Positions 35,638 to 42,909 of a stretch of DNA of 64,000 nt are shown here, piece by piece. The stretch lies in assembly GCF_002259585.1 (NCBI RefSeq), contig NZ_MWWS01000004.1, positions 248,001 through 312,000 of the forward strand. The letters are read 5' to 3'. Every line of letters starts with the position of its first letter. The first letter of the stretch is position 1. The stretch is from Bombiscardovia coagulans (GTDB lineage: Bacteria > Actinomycetota > Actinomycetes > Actinomycetales > Bifidobacteriaceae). The notes below the pieces were generated by a model that ran no database searches, was not told the origin of the DNA, and saw only the letters and a list, made by a program, of their open reading frames with translations. The position numbers were made by a program, and so were the translations under genes.

Positions 35638-36318
35638 ATGTCCCAAAATCTGACCCTCAGCAATGGCGGTATTGTCAAAAAAGGTTATTACGGACACATC
35701 GACGCACACGGAGATGTCTTCATGGAGCCGGGAGTTCAATTTCAAACATTACGAATATACGGCAATACCACCGCGAGCACCTTCCGGGGCAGTTCTCTCA
35801 CCGTTAACGGAAACTTGCGATTAGTGGGTCAGATGAACGTAGTTACCATTCAAGGCCAAGGAGGTATCACCGGCTCTTGTTCCCTTTTTGCCAATAATGT
35901 AGACTTCCGAGGGCTTATCCAAACAAAAGGCAGCATACATGTAAAACATTCATTCAACTTTTCAGGTCTCATCACAGGTCAGCAATTGATGGTTGCTCGG
36001 AACGTCAACATTAACGGTGTGGCAGATTTTGAGCATTTGATTGCTCATCACGTATATATCAGGAGCTTGCACCCTAAGGTTGTACCACTTAAGCACGTCA
36101 AATGGATGGTCCGCCCTAGTAAAATAACCACCATCAGTTGTTATCAAGCTGAACTCCACAAGTGCGGATGTCGCTTTATCCAGGCCAATACCATAGATCT
36201 CAGAGAAGGTTCTTTCATATACGACGCCGCATGCATAGGATCTATTAGTACAGATAAGTCTTCAGCTGCGGTCATGACACTCGGTGGGGCAAAGAGACTT
36301 CACGTAGCTGGCTACTGA
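35638..36318 (+). CDS. Bactofilin-like / polymer-forming beta-helix protein
   Basis: This 226-residue protein lacks signal peptide and membrane helices. Its sequence repeats short beta-strand units with Gly and Asn turns (GYYGHIDAHGDVFMEPGV, LTVNGNLRLVGQ, GSIHVKHSFNFSGLI), the pattern of bactofilins and related YhbE/YhbF-like polymer-forming proteins. A Cys-bearing segment near residue 168–180 (CYQAELHKCGCRFIQA) also fits that group. These proteins form cytoskeletal filaments or scaffold cell shape. It is alone, convergent with tlyA. The call is based on repeat pattern, not on a strict motif. Confidence 0.6.
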   Translation: MSQNLTLSNGGIVKKGYYGHIDAHGDVFMEPGVQFQTLRIYGNTTASTFRGSSLTVNGNLRLVGQMNVVTIQGQGGITGSCSLFANNVDFRGLIQTKGSIHVKHSFNFSGLITGQQLMVARNVNINGVADFEHLIAHHVYIRSLHPKVVPLKHVKWMVRPSKITTISCYQAELHKCGCRFIQANTIDLREGSFIYDAACIGSISTDKSSAAVMTLGGAKRLHVAGY

Positions 36319-36362
36319 TCACCTTAGCGATACACTGAACTCACGTCTTCAAAACCTCGCCA

Positions 36363-37154
36363 CTACTGATTCACTTGTGGCAGCCGTAACCAGAGCAAAT
36401 ACTCTTCATTGCCATGCGAACCTGTAATTGGCGAGGGCGCCTGTCCCTTGATCATAAATCCATTATCGATGGCGCATTCCTCAACTCGACGGAGAGCCTC
36501 CTGACGCCTCTGAGCCTGTCTCACCACTCCCCCATGGCCTAATTTCCCCTTACCGACCTCGAACTGTGGCTTAACCAATAACACACAGTCGGCACCAGGT
36601 TGTGCGACTTGGGCAATCACCGGAATCACATAAGTTAAGGATATAAACGACACATCAGATACGACATAGTCTGGCAAAAAGGGTAAATCTGAAGCCTGTA
36701 CCTGTCGAATATTGACACCGCTGAGTTCTCGCACCCTATCATCAAGCTGTATCCGGTCTGCAAGCTGATCGTGACCCACGTCCAATGCAATAACTTCACT
36801 TGCCCCTTTACGCAGAAGCACATCCGTAAAACCACCTGTGGAAGCACCTATATCGAGGCAGTGTTTACCCGTGGGTGATGAAAGTCCTAGAGGCATGAAA
36901 GCTGAGAAGGCACCCAAGAGCTTGAAAGCACCACGAGAAACATAATCTTCACCCTTATCGACTTCTAAGCTATCAGTGGCAACGATCGAACGAGCAGCCT
37001 TTACACAAACCTCACCGTTGACTTGCACTGCACCTTGCTTAATTAAGGCAGCAGCTCGGGAACGCGAGTCAACAAGGCCTCGCTCAACTAATTCGTGATC
37101 AAGCCTGTCTCCTTTGGCTGCCTTGGTATCTCGGGCAACACTACTGGGTAGCAT
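36363..37154 (-). CDS. tlyA: TlyA-family 16S/23S rRNA (cytidine-2'-O)-methyltransferase
   Basis: The 263-residue protein has an N-terminal S4 RNA-binding domain (GDRLDHELVERGLVDSRSRAAALIKQGAVQVNG, cut short here by position only) and an FtsJ-type methyltransferase domain: YVSRGAFKL, LDIGASTGGFTDVLL (SAM motif), SDVSFISL, LLVKPQFEVG. It ribose-methylates rRNA and governs capreomycin sensitivity in mycobacteria. It overlaps the small protein gene upstream by 14 bases. In most actinobacteria nadK and recN follow; here a convergent bactofilin-like gene does. Confidence 0.94.
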   Translation of the reverse strand: MLPSSVARDTKAAKGDRLDHELVERGLVDSRSRAAALIKQGAVQVNGEVCVKAARSIVATDSLEVDKGEDYVSRGAFKLLGAFSAFMPLGLSSPTGKHCLDIGASTGGFTDVLLRKGASEVIALDVGHDQLADRIQLDDRVRELSGVNIRQVQASDLPFLPDYVVSDVSFISLTYVIPVIAQVAQPGADCVLLVKPQFEVGKGKLGHGGVVRQAQRRQEALRRVEECAIDNGFMIKGQAPSPITGSHGNEEYLLWLRLPQVNQ

Positions 37155-37314
37155 CTAAACGTCCTTGCAGTCGTGAAAGTACTGTCTTATAGGTATCCAA
37201 CTGTTGGTCAAGAGACATATTTTCTATACCCACCAATTCAGGATACCGTTGGTAGAGTTCACCATTACCTGCTACAGGAGTAGGTACATGTTTGCCATCA
37301 TCGTCAACTGTCAT
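37141..37314 (-). CDS. Conserved small protein (57 residues) between HAD phosphatase and tlyA
   Basis: A short frame starts at ATG 37314, two bases after the HAD stop (TGA 37319–37317), and ends at TAG 37141–37143, overlapping tlyA by 14 bases. It encodes 57 residues, acidic at the start and with ELVGIENMSLDQQLDTYK and a LQGRLDA end. It sits exactly where M. tuberculosis has Rv1693 (58 residues), between Rv1692 and tlyA. Tight packing and conserved synteny argue that it is real. Function unknown. Confidence 0.75.
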   Translation of the reverse strand: MTVDDDGKHVPTPVAGNGELYQRYPELVGIENMSLDQQLDTYKTVLSRLQGRLDATQ

Positions 37315-37316
37315 GT

Positions 37317-38396
37317 TCAGTCTTTCATACTCAGCAAACGAAACTGAGGGAGCGTTATATCATTGATCGAACTACCGTTGTCGACAGCCTCCCAGACTGT
37401 GCAAGCAGCTGCTCGCAAGGCATCAATCTGCGTAAGAGGATCTACAGCATTTCCTTGTCCATCCATAGCAGACAACGTTAACTGCCCATTGATATAGCTA
37501 GCCCTACAGGAACGGCAAACCCAATCAGCCTCACCGTTCCTCCTCACTTCTGGTTGCTTTTCTAATAAACCTTGCAGGTCGGAGGCAATGTATGTAGGCC
37601 GTTGAGCTTGAGGTGCTCGCAATATTGACTCAGGGTCAGCAACACCAGTGAGCACAACCAAGGAGTCATAGCCTCCTCTATTAGCTGCTTCTATGTCTGT
37701 ATCCAAACGATCACCAACCGGCAGGGATACTTGCTTGTCAAGAGGTATGGACTCCGTACCAAACAGCCTACGAGCCTCGTCATACATCGCTGCTTCTGGT
37801 TTACCCGCTGAGTCCTCAGGTTCTGTACCAGTAGCTGCGATAACCGGAAGCTGCATTGCCCCGTTGCCTGGCGCTATGCCATCTTCACGGGGAAGTGTCA
37901 GATCTCTATTAGTAACGAAATACCGAGCCCCTTGCTCGATTGAATACGCAGCCTGAGCTAAATCATCAAAATCAATCTCGGGATACCACGATTGAATGAC
38001 AGCCTGTGGATGGTCATGACTGGACTCAACAACAACCATCCCATTGCGACGAACCTCATCTCGCAAATGGTCTGACCCTATAACCAACACTTTTGCTTCA
38101 TGTGGCAAATGCTCACGTAGCATGCGAGCACCGACTATTGCAGATGTAATAACCTGCTGATCGTCAAGCTCAATACCAAATGAGCGTAACTGCTCAGCCA
38201 CAGCATTGGGATAACGCGAGGGATTGTTAGTTGTGTAGGCAGCCTTCATTCCCGCACTACCAGCCATCTGAATAGCCTGTGCTGCATGCTCTACAGGTTG
38301 TGCACCTCGGTATACGACTCCGTCTAAATCAAGCAGGGCCAGTGAATATACCTTACAAAGTTCCTGCTTGCTTCCCTTGAGCAATGTGGCAGCCAT
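37317..38396 (-). CDS. HAD-IIA family sugar/nucleotide phosphatase
   Basis: The 359-residue protein has the HAD motif I LLDLDGVVYRG (nucleophile DxDG), the IIA cap, TTNNPSRYPNAVA (motif II), and motif III/IV VGDRLDTDIEAANRGG. It matches the NagD/4-nitrophenylphosphatase group; the actinobacterial homologue Rv1692 is a glycerol-3-phosphate phosphatase, a plausible function here. The C-terminal 90 residues form an extra domain as in that group. It follows the TPR protein gene by one base. Confidence 0.9.
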   Translation of the reverse strand: MAATLLKGSKQELCKVYSLALLDLDGVVYRGAQPVEHAAQAIQMAGSAGMKAAYTTNNPSRYPNAVAEQLRSFGIELDDQQVITSAIVGARMLREHLPHEAKVLVIGSDHLRDEVRRNGMVVVESSHDHPQAVIQSWYPEIDFDDLAQAAYSIEQGARYFVTNRDLTLPREDGIAPGNGAMQLPVIAATGTEPEDSAGKPEAAMYDEARRLFGTESIPLDKQVSLPVGDRLDTDIEAANRGGYDSLVVLTGVADPESILRAPQAQRPTYIASDLQGLLEKQPEVRRNGEADWVCRSCRASYINGQLTLSAMDGQGNAVDPLTQIDALRAAACTVWEAVDNGSSINDITLPQFRLLSMKD

Positions 38397-38397
38397 C

Positions 38398-40053
38398 TCA
38401 CAGCTCGCCTTTCTCTCCGTCAGTATTTTCGTCGTCTGCTGGCGGTGTCACATCAGACTCATCTTCTGACGCAAGAACAGCATCGCTCTCTGTTGCGGTA
38501 GACGACCCCTCTTCTGGCACTCTCTCAGTTTCTCGCAATGGTGTGTCAGCTGAAGTATCGCTATGGCTATCGCCAGTTGGAATATTCAAATTTTCCAACA
38601 TGCTGTAGGTTGCATGTTCGAGGTCATTGTCGATAATGATCTCAACGTCAGAGTTTTCATCATCTTCGTCAGCATATTCTGCTTCGAGTTTGTCTAATAC
38701 CGAATCAAGAGAGTGTGATTCATCGTTGCGTCCTGCCTGATCGAGGAAGTTTTGCTCTGCTTGGATAGCCCTCATACGATAGTCTCCAGACAAACCCTTA
38801 GCATTTGCGAGCTGACGGACTGTCTCAACAGCCTGATCTAACAAGCCAAGGTCTGCAAGGGCACCAGCGTAAACCAGAAACATCTCTGCCTTTGATTCAC
38901 CTCTTAAAGCTCTGCCTTCTTCGCTTGTAGCTTCTTCTATCGCTTTTTTAGGATGTCCGAGACCACGCTCACAGTCCGCAATGAACGGCAAATAATCGAG
39001 ATAACCGTTCATCCGGAAAGCAGTACGGAACTCTCGGAGAGCTAACTTGTATTCTCCTTGACGGTATGCAATCAGGGCAAGGGTTTCACGCGCTATATCC
39101 ACTCGAGAAGCCTGTCGTGCAACCCACTGAGCGTGGGCTAATGCTCGGTCCGGTTCCGTCTCTTCAAGAGCGTAAGCGGCCAAGATATGCAAGCCGATAT
39201 TTTCTGCGTGTTCTTTACTTAGACCTCGCAAACGCTCCTTGTCATCCTTAGAGAGCATTGACCATTCCAACCCCTTAGGCATCTTAGGCTCTCCTGGCCT
39301 AGGGTCCGTATAAGGATTCTGGGATGGGTAAGAAATAGTACCATCAGAATTTCTTCTTGGTCCGTCCTGATAAGAACTGTTTCGATCGAAGCTACGCTCT
39401 CCCCTGCGTTGATTATGGTCAAAGCGATCGAACCGCCTTGAGTAATCTGAACCTTGACGACGATTATCGCGATAGGAATTTTGGTTTTGCCCATCCCTGT
39501 CACGACGGTCGTTCACGTTGCGGCGTTCACTGCTTCGATGTTGATTATTGCTCTGTTCATTGCGCTCGTAGTGACGATGCCTATCTTGGCGTTCATCTGA
39601 TCCTCTGTGCGAATACCTATCCCTGGAATCATTATTGCGATTGTTCCAGTCGTCCCTACGATCATTACGATCATGCCCCCTATAGTTGGAGCGACGATCG
39701 TCATCATGATAACGACGGTAACCATCCTTGTTGTCGGATTGTCTACGGCTCTTATAACCTGAGCGACGGTCATTATGGTCTTGGTAGCTAGACCGACGGT
39801 CATCTCTTTCAGAATAGTTGGAACGACGGCCCTCACGATCTTGGTAGCCGCGGCCCTGTTCACTTCGTCTATCGTCACGGCGCTCAGAATGGTAACTAGA
39901 CTTACGCTTTCCGGAATAGCCTTCTTGAGAACCTCGCCGCTTGAACCCACCTCGCCCTTGTTCACCTCGATGGAAGTTACCAGAGTTACCAGATCCGGAT
40001 CTGCGACGATTACTGCCCTCGTTTCTCCGTCCGTTCCTAGCTTCATCTGTCAT
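38398..40053 (-). CDS. TPR-like protein with long Arg/Asp/Ser-rich disordered N terminus
   Basis: The 551-residue product has two parts. Residues 1–240 are low complexity: units such as YSERDDRRS, YQDHNDRRS, YKSRRQSD and NYRGHDRNDRR, rich in Arg, Asp, Ser, Asn, Gly and Tyr. Residues 250–440 are helical repeats like TPRs (AYALEETEPDRALAHAQWVAR; YRQGEYKLALREFRTAFRMNG). An acidic tail follows. It corresponds in position and C-terminal part to Rv1691 in the tyrS–tlyA cluster. The R/G/Y-rich tail suggests RNA binding or phase separation, but function is unknown. Confidence 0.85.
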   Translation of the reverse strand: MTDEARNGRRNEGSNRRRSGSGNSGNFHRGEQGRGGFKRRGSQEGYSGKRKSSYHSERRDDRRSEQGRGYQDREGRRSNYSERDDRRSSYQDHNDRRSGYKSRRQSDNKDGYRRYHDDDRRSNYRGHDRNDRRDDWNNRNNDSRDRYSHRGSDERQDRHRHYERNEQSNNQHRSSERRNVNDRRDRDGQNQNSYRDNRRQGSDYSRRFDRFDHNQRRGERSFDRNSSYQDGPRRNSDGTISYPSQNPYTDPRPGEPKMPKGLEWSMLSKDDKERLRGLSKEHAENIGLHILAAYALEETEPDRALAHAQWVARQASRVDIARETLALIAYRQGEYKLALREFRTAFRMNGYLDYLPFIADCERGLGHPKKAIEEATSEEGRALRGESKAEMFLVYAGALADLGLLDQAVETVRQLANAKGLSGDYRMRAIQAEQNFLDQAGRNDESHSLDSVLDKLEAEYADEDDENSDVEIIIDNDLEHATYSMLENLNIPTGDSHSDTSADTPLRETERVPEEGSSTATESDAVLASEDESDVTPPADDENTDGEKGEL

Positions 40054-40153
40054 GTTTATTCCTCGAATTCTCCCTGCACATTGCTTATGCGCAGCTACTT
40101 GTACAACCCTATGCGGTTATGTTTTTACATCTTTAATCTAGTGACTTGTTGTG

Positions 40154-41473
40154 TCACTGGTGTTCTAAAGCACCTAGAGCCTTCTTGCCTCTACGGATGA
40201 GAGCGAAACGTCCACCAAGGAAATCGCCATCCTGGATGATTTGCCCCTCGTCAGAAATACGCTCATTGTTGAGGTACAAGCCACCAGATTTAATGGTCTT
40301 GCGTGCCTCCGACACAGAGGCAAACAACCCTGCATGTACTGCAGCTTCAACTACTCGCTCACCAACTTGACCTTGGGCAAATACTTGGTTTCCACTACCA
40401 TCATCTACCTTTAACCCCTGAAGGGCACCTGCAAGGGTTTGCATATCCAGCTCATCTAGGGATCCACGCCCAAAAAGAGCTCCGGCAGCATCCAGTGCAC
40501 CCTGAGCTTCTTTGTCACCGTGAACGTATGAAGTAACCTCCCAGGCCAATACCTTCTGAGCTTCACGGGCTCCGGGGTTGGTTTGCACCTGCTCTTCGAG
40601 ACGTTCAATCTCACTCTTTGGCAGGAAGGTAAATGTTTTCAAAAGCTTGACTACTTGATCGTCGGGCTGGTTAAACCAGAATTGGTAAAAACGATAAGGA
40701 CTAAACATATTTGCATCTAGCCAGACGGCGTTGCCCTCGGATTTACCAAATTTTTTGCCTTGAGAGTCCGTAATAAGTGGGCTTGTCATTACTTGGACAG
40801 ACTCACCACGCACCTTGCGAATCAAGTCTAAACCACTGGTTAGATTCCCCCACTGGTCATTACCGCCGAGCTGTAGTTGGCAATGATAACGGTCAAAAAG
40901 TTCAAGAAAATCATTGCCCTGAAGCACCTGATAACTGAATTCAGTAAATGAAATACCCTCTTCAGAATTGAGGCGTCGGGCTACAGTGTCTTTTGCCAGC
41001 ATGGTTCCCATACGGAAGTTCTTGCCGACATCACGAAGAAAATCAATAACATTCATGGATGCAGTCCACTCGTAGTTACTCACGAACTGAACCGCATTCT
41101 CACCATCGACCTGTAAGAAGCGACCAATCTGGTTTTGTAAGCGTTCAGCCCAAGCAGCCACAGTCTCCTTAGGATTGAGCGTGCGCTCGCCTGACTGGCG
41201 AGGGTCGCCAATCAAACCAGTAGCTCCGCCAACTAAGGCAATAGGATGATGTCCTGCTACTTGCAAATGGCGCATTATTAACAGTTGAACTAGATTACCT
41301 ACATGTAAAGAAGCTGCTGTAGGATCAAAACCGCAGTAAAAGCGAACCTTTTGCTCTCCTAATAACTTCTCCAGTTCTGACTCACCAGTGCACTGTGCAA
41401 TGAGCCCCCTCCATTTGAGCTCGTCAAAGAGCGATTCAAAGCCCGCTTCCTTGAAATCAGTGACCTTGGTCAT
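40154..41473 (-). CDS. tyrS: Tyrosyl-tRNA synthetase
   Basis: The start ATG 41473 is preferred (AGGGAG ten bases upstream; the track's ATG 41494 adds seven residues). The 439-residue product has the class I motifs: HIGH-type HVGN in [14 protein letters not shown], and KMSKS-type KFGKS in the [15 protein letters not shown] segment, plus YQVLQGNDF and [10 protein letters not shown] for tyrosine binding. The C-terminal S4-like domain ends it. Fourth gene of the leftward pheST–tlyA cluster. Confidence 0.96.
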   Translation of the reverse strand: MTKVTDFKEAGFESLFDELKWRGLIAQCTGESELEKLLGEQKVRFYCGFDPTAASLHVGNLVQLLIMRHLQVAGHHPIALVGGATGLIGDPRQSGERTLNPKETVAAWAERLQNQIGRFLQVDGENAVQFVSNYEWTASMNVIDFLRDVGKNFRMGTMLAKDTVARRLNSEEGISFTEFSYQVLQGNDFLELFDRYHCQLQLGGNDQWGNLTSGLDLIRKVRGESVQVMTSPLITDSQGKKFGKSEGNAVWLDANMFSPYRFYQFWFNQPDDQVVKLLKTFTFLPKSEIERLEEQVQTNPGAREAQKVLAWEVTSYVHGDKEAQGALDAAGALFGRGSLDELDMQTLAGALQGLKVDDGSGNQVFAQGQVGERVVEAAVHAGLFASVSEARKTIKSGGLYLNNERISDEGQIIQDGDFLGGRFALIRRGKKALGALEHQ

Positions 41474-41597
41474 AAGACAGTTACTCCCTAACATGATGGA
41501 ATGAAATGGCTACATTAGCTAGCACAATTCTCGCAGGTGATACAGACAGCAAAATCGGTTATGAATCTGATTCCACAAGCTACAATATACTGATTTT

Positions 41598-42143
41598 TCA
41601 GGCCTCCAGCCGCTCCTGTTGGGCAACATCACCGGAAGTAATATCAAGCAGCCACCGAGCACGATCAGCAGCCTGATCGTCACTGGGAGAGACAATGAGA
41701 ACAGTGTCATCACCGGCGATGGTGCCCATGATTCCAGAAATTGGTTGCCTGTCGAGAGCACTTGCGGCAAACTGAGCGGCACCTGATAGAGTTCTTACAA
41801 CTAGCAGATTATTTGCTCGTTTAACAGAAGTAATCAATCCAGTGAGAACTTTTGCTAAGTACTGGTCTGCTTTTGCTGATTCCTCAGCGTGAGTCATAGT
41901 CATGGTCGTCATTTCGAGTATGCTCTGATTACTGATATCAGGAATCCAATATGCCATTATCCCATCCGGAAAACGCACTTTAGTTGCATGTAACTCATCA
42001 AGATCACGACTGAGTGTCGCTTGTGTAACGTTGATACCCTGCTGGATGAGAAGCTCAGATAACTGCAACTGAGAGCTTACCTTGTGTTCACGTATAGACT
42101 GACGGATAGCATCAAGACGAGCCGCCTTATTTGATGGTCGCAT
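41598..42143 (-). CDS. argR: Arginine repressor ArgR, orphaned from the arg operon
   Basis: The 181-residue protein has the N-terminal winged helix (RLDAIRQSIREHKVSSQLQLSELL, VTQATLSRDLDEL) and the C-terminal arginine-binding hexamerisation domain (GTIAGDDTVLIV). ArgR senses arginine and normally represses arginine synthesis. Here no argC, J, B, D, F, G or H gene lies nearby, whereas related bacteria carry them on both sides of argR between pheT and tyrS. GGGAGG precedes ATG 42143. An imperfect ARG-box-like repeat lies 27 bases upstream. Confidence 0.93.
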   Translation of the reverse strand: MRPSNKAARLDAIRQSIREHKVSSQLQLSELLIQQGINVTQATLSRDLDELHATKVRFPDGIMAYWIPDISNQSILEMTTMTMTHAEESAKADQYLAKVLTGLITSVKRANNLLVVRTLSGAAQFAASALDRQPISGIMGTIAGDDTVLIVSPSDDQAADRARWLLDITSGDVAQQERLEA

Positions 42144-42169
42144 GGATCCTCCCTCGCAGTGCTCCTACC

Positions 42170-42192
42170 TATGCATCAGTGTAATACGCATA
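42170..42192. promoter_or_regulatory. Possible ARG box upstream of argR
   Basis: TATGCAT (42170–42176) and ACGCATA (42186–42192) are inverted repeats of seven bases with one mismatch, 9 bases apart, about 27 bases upstream of the argR start. Mycobacterial ArgR binds TTGCAT-type half-sites. Autoregulation is therefore plausible; this is inferred from similarity only. Confidence 0.4.
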
Positions 42193-42253
42193 CTGAAAGA
42201 AGGACATACAGGCTCTTAGCTAAACCACACTAGTGCTAGCTCTTGTCCGGCAC

Positions 42254-42898
42254 TCAAACCGAAGCAGTTATCTGATCTCCACCACTCTCATCAGGAGCTG
42301 GAACCATTGATTGCATCATCTGCTGGTATACATCGTTCACCGAAAAACCGGATATGCTCATCCAGACAACAAAGAAACTGTACAGCAGATTAATAATTAC
42401 CGCCGCCAATGCCAAACCGAAACCCTTCATATGGAAGGTTTTGGTTCGGTACATGGCTATAGCTCCCATTAAAGCCGGAATAAAGGGTATCGGCAAGCAC
42501 AGAGTTGTAATAAAAGCAATAATGGCGCAAGGATCCCAGCGTCCATATGCAGGATTTTGTCTAGGGTCATCTAAGTTGATGCCGTTCATCATGTGCTTTT
42601 TTGCTGGCTGGTATGAGGTACCTATCTGAGGATTACCCCCAGGCAGAGGATGCTCGTTTTGAGCTACCTGAACAGGTTGCTGAATGTTATCAGGTTGTGG
42701 TTCAGGATCAGCTTGTCCAAAGATATAAGGGTTCCAGCCAGGATATTCTTGCTTAAGTGCGCCATACTCGGGTTGGCTTGGCAGAGCACTGGTAGATACC
42801 GGTGAGTTATTACCGGTCAATCCACCTGCTACTTGCCCATTATTTACTGGGTTCTGTTCCTGCTCTGTATCCGTAGTAACTCCTTTAATCGTCGCCAA
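42254..42898 (-). CDS. DUF4190-like membrane protein
   Basis: The 214-residue protein has a Pro/Gln/Asn-rich N-terminal half (about 115 residues, including QNPVNNGQVAGG and PEYGALKQEYPGWNP) and two membrane helices near 125–190 (IIAFITTLCLPIPFIPALMGAIAMY; GLALAAVIINLLYSFFVVWM). The pair of helices with a short loop matches DUF4190. It lies 11 bases after pheT and before argR. Function unknown. Confidence 0.7.
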   Translation of the reverse strand: MATIKGVTTDTEQEQNPVNNGQVAGGLTGNNSPVSTSALPSQPEYGALKQEYPGWNPYIFGQADPEPQPDNIQQPVQVAQNEHPLPGGNPQIGTSYQPAKKHMMNGINLDDPRQNPAYGRWDPCAIIAFITTLCLPIPFIPALMGAIAMYRTKTFHMKGFGLALAAVIINLLYSFFVVWMSISGFSVNDVYQQMMQSMVPAPDESGGDQITASV

Positions 42899-42909
42899 TT
42901 ATATCCCCC

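Noticed and set aside
39357-40046. Long frames on both strands within the TPR protein's disordered region
   Set aside because: They result from the low-complexity Arg/Asp/Ser coding sequence; they lack ribosome sites and protein-like composition.
40140-40158. Terminator at the end of tyrS
   Set aside because: AGTGAC/GTCACT overlaps the stop codon, is only 6 bp long and has no T-run; too weak to call.
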